A DNA stretch of 56,774 nt. Source: Fimenecus sp045613065 (lineage in GTDB: Bacteria > Bacillota > Clostridia > Oscillospirales > Acutalibacteraceae). The position numbers and the translations under genes are program-made. Position 1 is the first letter of the stretch; each line of letters opens with the position of its first letter. The stretch covers positions 1-56,774 of the forward strand of contig JAZLAH010000054.1 in NCBI GenBank assembly GCA_045613065.1, read 5' to 3'. The notes under the pieces were generated by a model that did not search any database, had not been told where the DNA came from, and saw nothing but the letters and a program-made list of their open reading frames with translations. Positions 50,315-56,774 of this stretch are shown in pieces.

Positions 50315-51214
50315 ATGAATAAGAATTTTAAGTTAATTTCAGTTGGACTTTCTGTTGTAATAAGTGTTATTCTCGTTTTTACTTCTATGACTGCTATTCT
50401 TTTAAATGCAACAAGAGAACATTTCATTTCAAGTGAATTTCAGACACAAATCGAAAATACTGATTTAGCCTCTCTTACATTCAATCATAATGGCAATAAA
50501 ATAACACTTGAAGATTATGTGAAAGACTATGTGAACACAAATATTGATAATCACGTCCTTGATAAAGCATCTCCATATTATTCTGACCTCTGGTTTCCTT
50601 TTGCAGATGCTTTGACAGACTTTACTGTTGATAAGGTGTTTTCATCTGAATATGTAAACAGACTTGTTAAAGACGAAGTTAAAGAAATCTTTGACTATTT
50701 TCTTTACAGTAGCGTTGTTGAGGCAAAACAACGAATTAAAGCTGGTGTGACTCTCGACGAAAATCCACAGTTAAATCCTGAAAACGCTTCAAATTATGAA
50801 GAAAAAATCAGTGCACAGGTAAAACTTGCAGTCCTTAAATCAATTGAAGAGGAATCAGGAACAAGTTGTGACAAATTTATTGTGCTGTTTTCTGAAAAAA
50901 CTGCTTCAACATTCAAAACAATTTCAATTATATTGGGAATATTATTGCTGTTGCTCAATATAAAGAATTTCCTTAATGTATTTATTTATCTTGGTGCTGT
51001 TTTCTGTGGTTGTGGTGGCATAATCACATATATCCAGAATAGCTTTGAAACGCATTTCGAGGGTATGAAAGACCTGATTACTTATGAATTCTTAAAACCT
51101 GTTGTAGTGGCATATTCTCAATACGCAGACAAGGGAATAACATACGGTATAATATGCTTTGTTGTTTTTGTAGTTTTGACAGTTGCCTTCCGTGTAATAA
51201 AAAAGACTAAATAA
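50315..51214 (+). CDS. Hypothetical membrane protein
   Basis: A 299-aa protein that I do not recognise. One N-terminal helix (about residues 9-30) precedes a charged extracellular helical region (about 35-195) rich in Asp, Glu and Lys, followed by three hydrophobic helices in the last 100 residues. The second includes a FCGCGG patch. There is no catalytic motif. Similar layout (one helix, outer domain, three helices) is common for uncharacterised Clostridia envelope proteins. The AGGTGA ribosome site overlaps the end of the upstream terminator, so a little read-through from the GtrA-like gene is possible. Confidence 0.75.
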   Translation: MNKNFKLISVGLSVVISVILVFTSMTAILLNATREHFISSEFQTQIENTDLASLTFNHNGNKITLEDYVKDYVNTNIDNHVLDKASPYYSDLWFPFADALTDFTVDKVFSSEYVNRLVKDEVKEIFDYFLYSSVVEAKQRIKAGVTLDENPQLNPENASNYEEKISAQVKLAVLKSIEEESGTSCDKFIVLFSEKTASTFKTISIILGILLLLLNIKNFLNVFIYLGAVFCGCGGIITYIQNSFETHFEGMKDLITYEFLKPVVVAYSQYADKGITYGIICFVVFVVLTVAFRVIKKTK

Positions 51215-51235
51215 TATAATTTCTTTATAAATCAC

Positions 51236-51276
51236 AAAAACCACCTGATTAGGAAAATCCTTTTCAAGTGGTTTAT
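51236..51276. terminator. Bidirectional terminator between convergent genes
   Basis: An 11-bp stem closing an inner loop that contains a short AGGA/TCCT hairpin, with A and T runs on either side. It serves the membrane protein (+) and the FemABX operon (-). Confidence 0.75.
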
Positions 51277-51279
51277 TTT

Positions 51280-52539
51280 TTATCTTCTTATTAACTTTCT
51301 CAATTTTGAATACATCTTTTTAAGGATTGGTAAACCTTTTTCCATAAGGTTGTATTTAATATTATTGACCTTTAAATCAAATTCACCTGCATATTCAATG
51401 ATAATCGGATTGAACTGATTTTTGAATTCGTAAAGGCCATCATCAAGCGTACCTGAAAGACCACCAAGGTCAAGGAAATCGCAACCATTTTCCGTTGTGA
51501 GAACACATTGCTCACAAAGTCCGCAAAGTGTTGCGCAGAATGATGGGAAAATGTGAAGATCAGAACCTGCATATAAGTATTCTGCAATTCTTACACCATT
51601 TTTGTTAGGTGGATAAACAGTAAGTAATGCAGCAAGTGGAACGATTTCACCTTTTTCATTGAGAACTTTTTTAGCATCCTCAATCTGCTCGGTGATTTTT
51701 TCACGCATATCTGGTTCTTTCTCATATCTCTTTTCAAGATTTGAAATATAGTCTGTTACCTTGCATTTTTCAAATGCAAAAAATGCTTTATCACCGAAAG
51801 CTTCAGCAAGTAATGTGAAATAATCCTCATTACGAAGTGAAATATTCTGTCTTTCTTCAGTATTGCTTAAAATCTTTTTGAAAAGTGCAATATTTTCAGG
51901 TGTGTGTTCAGCACCTTCATAGAAAAGACCTCTTGCAGGCTGGAAATTACCAAGATACTTTCTTATCTTCTGCTTGTAATTCTTCTTGAATTCAGGTGCA
52001 GTAAGTGGCTTTCCACTTGCATCTTTTAATGGAATTAAAGCATTGAAACGAGGCTGAATAGCATCGCCAAGATTTTTCACAAATCCCTTATGCTCAAAAC
52101 CATTGTTTACAAGATTATCAAACTCAATTTTACCTCTTTCCAAATCAAATGGGTCAAAGAATTTGTCAGTAGGAATGTCCGGTAAAATCTTATTAACCAC
52201 AATAGCAGGGTCAGTTTTAAGTAAGTAAATATTATTCTTTTTACAGAAATCCTTTGCACCGTCACAGAATGCCTTGATTGCTTCCACATCTGTTAAATCC
52301 ATTACAGGACCTCTTGGACAGTAAGCATAGTTGAATCCTGGCATAAGTGTACGGATAAGAATAAGTGCAACACCGACGATTGTGTCGTCCTTGTAAATAC
52401 CACAAAAACGATTTTTCCAGTTGTTTTTAAGCTTTGTCCATTCAACAGTCTGCTGAATAGGTGCAAATGACGCATTTTCAATAAATTCAGTAAATTCCTT
52501 TACAGGAATGTCTGCTTTAAATTTATACATATTTTTCAA
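51280..52539 (-). CDS. FemABX-family aminoacyltransferase, copy 3
   Basis: A 419-aa protein of the FemX/FemA/FemB family, which adds amino acids from aminoacyl-tRNA to the peptidoglycan stem peptide. Two GNAT-like domains are recognisable from PRGPVMDLTD and LDLGGLSGTLDDGLYEFKNQFNP, the block shared by the three paralogues. The helical coiled-coil arm (about residues 270-300) is short. It is third of three tandem genes (53818, 52547 and 51280 in transcription order), 7 nt after the second. It is the most divergent, with longer insertions. The donor amino acid is unknown. Confidence 0.9.
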   Translation of the reverse strand: MKNMYKFKADIPVKEFTEFIENASFAPIQQTVEWTKLKNNWKNRFCGIYKDDTIVGVALILIRTLMPGFNYAYCPRGPVMDLTDVEAIKAFCDGAKDFCKKNNIYLLKTDPAIVVNKILPDIPTDKFFDPFDLERGKIEFDNLVNNGFEHKGFVKNLGDAIQPRFNALIPLKDASGKPLTAPEFKKNYKQKIRKYLGNFQPARGLFYEGAEHTPENIALFKKILSNTEERQNISLRNEDYFTLLAEAFGDKAFFAFEKCKVTDYISNLEKRYEKEPDMREKITEQIEDAKKVLNEKGEIVPLAALLTVYPPNKNGVRIAEYLYAGSDLHIFPSFCATLCGLCEQCVLTTENGCDFLDLGGLSGTLDDGLYEFKNQFNPIIIEYAGEFDLKVNNIKYNLMEKGLPILKKMYSKLRKLIRR

Positions 52540-52546
52540 ACCTTAA

Positions 52547-53821
52547 TTATTTAATAAACTTCTTCTGAACTGTTTTCATTATTTTATATGCCTTGAAAAT
52601 TGACTCATAAAGAGCAAATTTACTCTTATTTATAACCAAATCGAATTCGCCGATTAATTCGTGAACATCAGCATTAAAACCACGCTTGAAATCAAACAAA
52701 CCATAGTTTTTTGAATCCTCATTGAAGTTTCCGTCAATACCATAGAAATTGAATTTGTCATAACCATTTTCAGTAGCATACTTAATCATTTCATATTGTA
52801 AAAGATATTGTGAATTGTATTTCATAAATGGCTTGTAACTTGCACCAAAGAGATATACAACCTCTCTGCCATAAAGCATATACCAGCCACCAGCAATAAT
52901 TTTCTTATCACCATATTCTTTTACGTCCTCAGCCATTATCTGAAGCTTCTTTGAAATACTTTCTTGTTCAGATTTGATTTCATTGTATTCATTTATCTTT
53001 TTAGGGTTACCCTCAATGACAGTTAAACGTTTTGCATTCTTATCAAATCTTGCTTGAGTAAAATCAAGTAATTCTTTAAGATTAACCTCTGCTAAAAGCA
53101 CTTTAACAGCATTTTCCTTGTCAAGTACCTTGAACATATTCTGGTAATAGGAGAGTGGACGGTCAATGAATTCTCGTCTTTCGGCAGTATGCTTCATAAG
53201 GTTTTTAAATTCTTCAAGATTATTTTCATCAGCTTCAATAAGTGTGATAAAGTTTTTCTTGCTATTATTTATTCCCCATTTTGTACCGCTGCGGAAATTT
53301 TTGAAAAGCTCGTCAATAGTCATGTCTTTAAGATCAAGAACAGAAATCCATCTTGGCTCTAAATCTTTCTTTTCATCCATATCCACATAAAAACCATAGT
53401 GGATATATCCTAAAGATTTGAGTTTTTCCATTAAGGCATCGTTTTTAGTACCTTCGATTATGTTTCCGTGAATATCACGAAGCTGATAGTCAACGTAAGG
53501 GTTTATTTTCAGAAATGCAATATTCTTTTTCTTAAGATAATCTTTGATTTCCTTTGTGAATTCCTCGAGTAATTGGAAATTAGAATAATCAATCAAAAAT
53601 CCTCGTGGAGCATATGCAAATGTAACAATACCTTTAATGCTTTTGTATAACAAAACAGTAGCGATAATGATTTTACCATTTTCTTTAACGCCTAAAATCT
53701 CGCCTGACCATTGATTCTGCTTCTTGATATCAATCCAATATGGAGACTGAAAGAAAGAAGTTTGTGAATTATCATTACAAAAATCAATAAATTCCTGTTT
53801 TTCTAATTTAACTATTTTCAT
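52547..53821 (-). CDS. FemABX-family aminoacyltransferase, copy 2
   Basis: A 424-aa paralogue with the same two-domain FemABX fold. TSFFQSPYWIDIKKQNQW is the N-terminal family block (Q-S/T-xxW). WISVLDLKDMTIDELF and the ending YGIDGNFNEDSKNYGLFDFKRGFN carry the second GNAT-like site. The coiled-coil arm (about residues 275-320) resembles that of FemA. It starts with a 4-nt overlap (ATGA) with the first copy and is followed after 7 nt by the third, so the three are co-translated. The tandem set suggests a bridge of two or three residues. Confidence 0.92.
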   Translation of the reverse strand: MKIVKLEKQEFIDFCNDNSQTSFFQSPYWIDIKKQNQWSGEILGVKENGKIIIATVLLYKSIKGIVTFAYAPRGFLIDYSNFQLLEEFTKEIKDYLKKKNIAFLKINPYVDYQLRDIHGNIIEGTKNDALMEKLKSLGYIHYGFYVDMDEKKDLEPRWISVLDLKDMTIDELFKNFRSGTKWGINNSKKNFITLIEADENNLEEFKNLMKHTAERREFIDRPLSYYQNMFKVLDKENAVKVLLAEVNLKELLDFTQARFDKNAKRLTVIEGNPKKINEYNEIKSEQESISKKLQIMAEDVKEYGDKKIIAGGWYMLYGREVVYLFGASYKPFMKYNSQYLLQYEMIKYATENGYDKFNFYGIDGNFNEDSKNYGLFDFKRGFNADVHELIGEFDLVINKSKFALYESIFKAYKIMKTVQKKFIK

Positions 53822-55074
53822 TTGCTGATTTGTCCTTTAACTTTCTTTAAAAGCTTGTATACATCATAGAATGGAGTGATTTTCAGTTCAAACTGACCGA
53901 TATATTCGGTAACATCAGGTTTGAATCCTTTTTTGAATTCATAAATTCCGTAGTATTCATTATCAGGATTAAAATCACCTGTGATGCCATAGAAATTACA
54001 ATATTTGAAGCCCTCTTTATATGCCTCTTTGATGTGATGCTCATACATAAGGTATTTTGGTGTAAACTGACGATATTCCATTAAAACACCACTTGAAAGA
54101 GTAAGGTATTCGTTACCGCTACGTAGAGAAAGAAGACATCCGATAGCTTTAGCATCAGGATTATCTTTTTTGAATTGTTCTGCTTTTTCCAATTCTTTCT
54201 CATATTTTGCAACTTGTCGTTCTGCTTCTTCTTTTTGATTTAAAAGACGTTCGCCTGCAGTGAGTTTTTCTATTTTCTGAAGTACACTGTCATAATTTTT
54301 CTTTGCGTTCTGGAGTAAGCCTTGTGTGTGTTCATAATAAATATCAGGGTCAAGATAAGCAACATAAATTGTCATTAAATCTTTCATATGCTTATACATC
54401 TTCTGATAATATTCAAGACTTCTGTAAAAGAAATTACGACGTTTTGATGTTGTTTCAAAGATTTCAGCCATAACCTGAAGGTCATCAATTGTGCCTTCTT
54501 TAACTAAAAGACCTTTTTTGATACAGGAATTGATGTTTTTTCTTGTCTGCTTTGAAAACTTTGCTTTTTTAGTTTCATAGTCTTCGTCAAGGTCGAGACG
54601 ACAACACCATCTTACTTGCAGTGCATCAAGATAAATATTGAAACCATAATGCTTGAAGCCTAAGTCAAGAAGATTATTGACGGCCTCATCATTTGGTTTG
54701 TCATCCTCTAACAAATCACCGTCATTTGTACGGATTCTGTAAAGTACGTTAGGGTCGATTGTAAGAATAAATCCACCGTGTTTTTTAATGTATTTCTTTA
54801 ATTCTTCTGTAAAGAACTTAAGTAATTCCTTATTATGATAATCAACAATAAGACCACGAGGAGCATAAAACTGCTTTTGATTTAAAATAGACTTATCCTC
54901 CAAAAGCATTGAACCTGCAATGATAATTCCATTTTCCTTTATACCAACAAAATGAATTTTGCTTCCGCTTTCTTTTTTAAGTTCGGATAACTCAACTGTC
55001 TGCATAAAAGAAGCCTGTGGATTGCCCTTTAAAAACTCTCTGTATTCGTCTGCAGTTAAAACGCAGAATTTCAT
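53818..55074 (-). CDS. FemABX-family aminoacyltransferase, copy 1
   Basis: A 418-aa paralogue and the first gene of the trio. It shows the conserved SFMQTVELSELKKE start, the RGLIVDYHNKELLK and TRKNINSCIKKGLLVKEG domains, a long coiled coil (about residues 245-310) and the final YGITGDFNPDNEYYGIYEFKKGF. It would act at the membrane on lipid II or its stem peptide. The first copy is likely to add the first residue, as FemX does in staphylococci, but that order is inferred from position only. The ribosome site is AAGGTGA. Confidence 0.92.
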   Translation of the reverse strand: MKFCVLTADEYREFLKGNPQASFMQTVELSELKKESGSKIHFVGIKENGIIIAGSMLLEDKSILNQKQFYAPRGLIVDYHNKELLKFFTEELKKYIKKHGGFILTIDPNVLYRIRTNDGDLLEDDKPNDEAVNNLLDLGFKHYGFNIYLDALQVRWCCRLDLDEDYETKKAKFSKQTRKNINSCIKKGLLVKEGTIDDLQVMAEIFETTSKRRNFFYRSLEYYQKMYKHMKDLMTIYVAYLDPDIYYEHTQGLLQNAKKNYDSVLQKIEKLTAGERLLNQKEEAERQVAKYEKELEKAEQFKKDNPDAKAIGCLLSLRSGNEYLTLSSGVLMEYRQFTPKYLMYEHHIKEAYKEGFKYCNFYGITGDFNPDNEYYGIYEFKKGFKPDVTEYIGQFELKITPFYDVYKLLKKVKGQISK

Positions 55075-55224
55075 TAAATCACCTTAATTCAATATATTAA
55101 AAATGAATTTTTCTCTTTTATTATCAACTAAAAATTTTATCATATTACCAATATTTTGTCAACGATACAAGGTTTTTAGAAATGCTTTTCTAAGAGTAGG
55201 TGAACTTGAGTTTTTTATTTAAAA

Positions 55225-55328
55225 TAATCGGCTAAAAACGACAAAAAATAACAAGAAAATAAAAAAATTAAAAAAAAATAAAAAAATTATAAAAAATACT
55301 TGACTTTTTATTTTGTACGTGTTATTAT
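55225..55328 (+). promoter_or_regulatory. A-tract upstream element and promoter of the tRNA-Thr/tRNA-Tyr operon
   Basis: TTGACT (55300-55305) and TATTAT (55323-55328) with a 17-nt spacer lie 16 nt before tRNA-Thr. The 70 bp upstream (55225-55297) are almost pure A/T with long A runs, the composition of an UP element binding the RNA polymerase alpha subunit. Confidence 0.7.
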
Positions 55329-55344
55329 AATCGAGCGTTGAGAC

Positions 55345-55420
55345 GCTGGTGTAGCTCAGTTGGTAGAGCAGCTGATTTGTAATCAGCAGGTCGGGGGTTC
55401 GAGTCCGTCCACCAGCTCCA
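55345..55420 (+). tRNA. tRNA-Thr (TGT)
   Basis: A 76-nt cloverleaf. The acceptor is GCTGGTG/CACCAGC, the anticodon loop is TTTGTAA (anticodon TGT), the T-loop is GGTTCGAGTCC, and CCA is encoded. Confidence 0.96.
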
Positions 55421-55439
55421 TTTTTTTGTAATTTAATTT

Positions 55440-55524
<85 letters not shown>

Positions 55525-55529
55525 AAAAG

Positions 55530-55557
55530 AGACTTGCAATAGCAGGTCTTTTTTGTT
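55530..55557 (+). terminator. Terminator after tRNA-Tyr
   Basis: An 8-bp stem AGACTTGC/GCAGGTCT (one G-U) with a 4-nt loop, followed by a T run. Confidence 0.88.
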
Positions 55558-55582
55558 TCTTATTTTACTATTTTTACTTATC

Positions 55583-55646
55583 GGTGGATTCGAAAGCCCG
55601 TTAAGAAAACGATTCGGTGAATCGTTTTTAGGGCGTGGGTCTGCTG
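55583..55646 (+). repeat. 64-bp core, copy A, with hairpin
   Basis: Starts GGTGGATTCGAAAGCCCG and contains a perfect 10-bp stem AAAACGATTC-GGT-GAATCGTTTT enclosed by GCCC/GGGC. It differs from copy B at one position only. Confidence 0.85.
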
Positions 55647-55724
55647 AAAAGCTCGAATACTAACTCAACTAATTTCGGGGGATACACTGAATTTGATCAT
55701 CAATGTAACCCCTGCCCACCAAAT

Positions 55725-55762
55725 AAAACAGATACTCATTCGAGTATCTGTTTTATTTTTTT
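55725..55762 (+). terminator. Terminator-like hairpin opening unit B
   Basis: A 13-bp perfect stem AAAACAGATACTC/GAGTATCTGTTTT with a 4-nt loop, followed by ATTTTTTTT. Confidence 0.85.
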
Positions 55763-55781
55763 TGTTTTGTTGACAGCAAGG

Positions 55782-55845
55782 GGTGGATTCGAAAGCCCGT
55801 TAAGAAAACGATTCAGTGAATCGTTTTTAGGGCGTGGGTCTGCTG
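55782..55845 (+). repeat. 64-bp core, copy B, with hairpin
   Basis: A 63/64 match with copy A (AGT instead of GGT in the hairpin loop). In this copy an additional outer pairing ACAGCA (55774-55779) with TGCTGT is possible. Confidence 0.85.
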
Positions 55846-55972
55846 TTACTTATTCATTACGTTCAACAAACAGCGAAGTTAAAACTAATGCCAGAGACAA
55901 ACAGCACCCCTGCTCACCAAAAATTAGAAATTTCCAAAAGGAAAACTCTTTTTGTGCTCATATTTTTCGTCG

Positions 55973-56001
55973 TTGCCAAATGAGCGTTTTTGTGTTATAA
56001 T
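55973..56001 (+). promoter_or_regulatory. Promoter of the GDPD gene
   Basis: TTGCCA (55973-55978) and a perfect TATAAT (55996-56001) with a 17-nt spacer, 35 nt upstream of the start codon. Confidence 0.75.
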
Positions 56002-56036
56002 ATTTGCCATTCTATTAATAAGTGAGGCAGTTTTTT

Positions 56037-56774
56037 ATGTATCCGATTATTTTAACTATTAAGGAAGCAATTTGTAAAATTCTTGCAGTTATTTTGCTTC
56101 TTCCTACAGGCTATTGTTTAAGTGATTCAAACAACACAATAACAGCGGCTAATCCTTTTGAATCAATTGAAAATCCATATATTGTTGAATATCTTAATCC
56201 TGATATTGCAGCACATCGTTCGGGTGCCGGTAATGCACCTCAGAATACACTTATGGCATTTGAAAACATAATAGAAAAAGGTGACGACTGTTGCGTTGAC
56301 ACACTTGAATTTGATGTTCAAATTACAGCTGACGGGGAATTGGTTTTGCAACATGACCTGACTTACGATAGTACATCAAATGCTGTTGAGGCATTCGGTA
56401 AAAAGAATGTTTACGTTTCATCTCTTACCTTTGAGGAGGCTCAGGTTCTTAACCTTGGTGAGAATTTTGAGGTTGATGGTGAATACCCGTACAGAGGATT
56501 GCGTGGTGATGAAATCCCTGAAAATTTAAGAGTTGTAACATGTGACAGCATAATTGACTATGTTGAAGCGAATTGTGGTGACAAGAAGTATAATTATCTT
56601 ATTGAAGTAAAGAGTATCGGTGCTGACGGAAAACGTGCAGTTGACAAGCTTTATTCAATAATTTCCGAAAGAAATCTCACGGACAGAACTGTCTGGTCAA
56701 CATTTGCACCTGATGTGTCTTCATATATGAAATCTGATTATCCCGAAATACCACGTACTGCAGATGCAATTGAA
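56037..56774 (+). CDS. Glycerophosphodiester phosphodiesterase family protein, N-terminal part
   Basis: Partial: 246 codons before the right edge. The start ATG follows GTGAGG at 8 nt. A hydrophobic N-terminal segment (residues 12-27) suggests a signal anchor. The GDPD catalytic blocks follow: IAAHRSGAGNAPQNTLMAF (His, Arg and Glu/Asn positions), LEFDVQ (metal Glu/Asp) and LVLQHDLT (second His). It would cleave glycerophosphodiesters or related phosphodiester lipids or teichoic acid outside the membrane. The C-terminus is not visible. Confidence 0.9.
   Translation, partial: MYPIILTIKEAICKILAVILLLPTGYCLSDSNNTITAANPFESIENPYIVEYLNPDIAAHRSGAGNAPQNTLMAFENIIEKGDDCCVDTLEFDVQITADGELVLQHDLTYDSTSNAVEAFGKKNVYVSSLTFEEAQVLNLGENFEVDGEYPYRGLRGDEIPENLRVVTCDSIIDYVEANCGDKKYNYLIEVKSIGADGKRAVDKLYSIISERNLTDRTVWSTFAPDVSSYMKSDYPEIPRTADAIE

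Larger units (their letters stand above)
55525..55721 (+). repeat. tRNA-Tyr-associated tandem unit A (197 bp)
   Basis: Begins right after the tRNA CCA and ends with a 14-nt exact copy of the tRNA-Tyr 3' end. Internal parts in order are a terminator hairpin (55530-55556), a T-rich spacer, a 64-bp core (55583-55646), 60 nt of unique sequence, and the ACCCCTGCCCACCA end. No real ORF is present. With unit B it fills most of the gene-free interval 55525-56036. Confidence 0.75.
55722..55919 (+). repeat. tRNA-Tyr-associated tandem unit B (198 bp)
   Basis: Same order as unit A: a terminator hairpin (55725-55762), T-rich spacer, 64-bp core (55782-55845), 60 nt of unique sequence, then a 14-nt tRNA-Tyr 3' end with one change (CCCCTGCTCACCA). 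Outside the core and the end the two units differ in sequence. Confidence 0.75.

Noticed and set aside
55583..55721. Integron attC-like cassette array
   Set aside because: The cores are palindromic and repeated, but the GTTRRRY core sites and R''/L'' boxes of attC are missing and there is no integrase nearby.
55630..55721. Second tRNA-Tyr gene or pseudogene ending at 55721
   Set aside because: A GGGCGTG could pair partly with the CCTGCCC end, but there is no T-arm, anticodon arm or D-arm in the 92 nt between. Only the 3' end is copied.
55635..56000. A 121-aa plus-strand frame across the tandem repeat
   Set aside because: It spans two tRNA-end copies and a strong terminator hairpin, has no ribosome site, and changes composition along its length. 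It is better explained as repeat sequence.

Overview
This window comes from an AT-rich, low-GC anaerobic Gram-positive genome of the class Clostridia. A gut member of the Ruminococcaceae/Oscillospiraceae is most likely. The evidence is an encoded SCIFF peptide with its radical-SAM maturase, AGGAGG-type ribosome binding sites, TTGACA/TATAAT promoters, a domain-swapped GH3 enzyme of the Ruminococcus albus type, BspA-like leucine-rich proteins and a full fucose-utilisation set. The assignment is by family knowledge only. No rRNA, CRISPR array, insertion sequence or prophage was seen.

Layout. 1-5.4 kb (mostly minus strand): a truncated lipoprotein, a tRNA-Trp/tRNA-CAU operon, a penicillin-binding protein, a PAP2 phosphatase, and an MFS transporter coupled to a leucine-rich lipoprotein. 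5.7-12.9 kb: an oxidoreductase divergent from a secreted GH3 enzyme under a candidate CcpA (cre) site, then a cytoplasmic GH2, a methyltransferase and an Fe-S aldo/keto reductase. 13-17.3 kb: the fucose operon fucI-fucA-fucU-kinase. 17.4-20.5 kb: tRNA-Arg, a basic amino-acid decarboxylase, and the SCIFF peptide (49 aa, missed by usual length cut-offs) with its maturase, separated by a hairpin-U-tract attenuator. 20.6-31.2 kb (plus): a ClC antiporter, then a co-directional run nadB-nadC-folC-GH38-LRR-mscS. 31.3-37.9 kb (minus): a second GH2, an acyltransferase, prs, a CDF metal exporter and a TetR regulator. 38.1-42 kb: a divergent ABC/FtsX exporter with a perfect palindrome in its promoter. 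42-47.1 kb: a cyclophilin, a purine/MTA salvage operon (deaminase, PNP, MtnA) and fucO. 47.2-51.2 kb: an SdpR/SdpI pair with a perfect 25-bp operator, glnA, and two membrane proteins. 51.3-55.1 kb: three tandem FemABX ligases. 55.3-55.9 kb: tRNA-Thr, tRNA-Tyr and two 198-bp tandem units that each end in a copy of the tRNA-Tyr 3' end. 56 kb: the start of a GDPD family protein.

Themes. The window reads as a host- or plant-glycan degrader: GH2, GH3 and GH38 enzymes plus fucose catabolism to DHAP and lactaldehyde. fucO lies 28 kb from the fuc operon, just downstream of mtnA. The set (nucleoside deaminase, 6-oxopurine PNP, MtnA, FucA-type aldolase, FucO-type reductase) would allow a DHAP-shunt route for 5'-deoxyadenosine and methylthioadenosine, which would suit a cell running radical-SAM chemistry such as SCIFF maturation. 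The least explained element is the tRNA-Tyr-associated tandem repeat.
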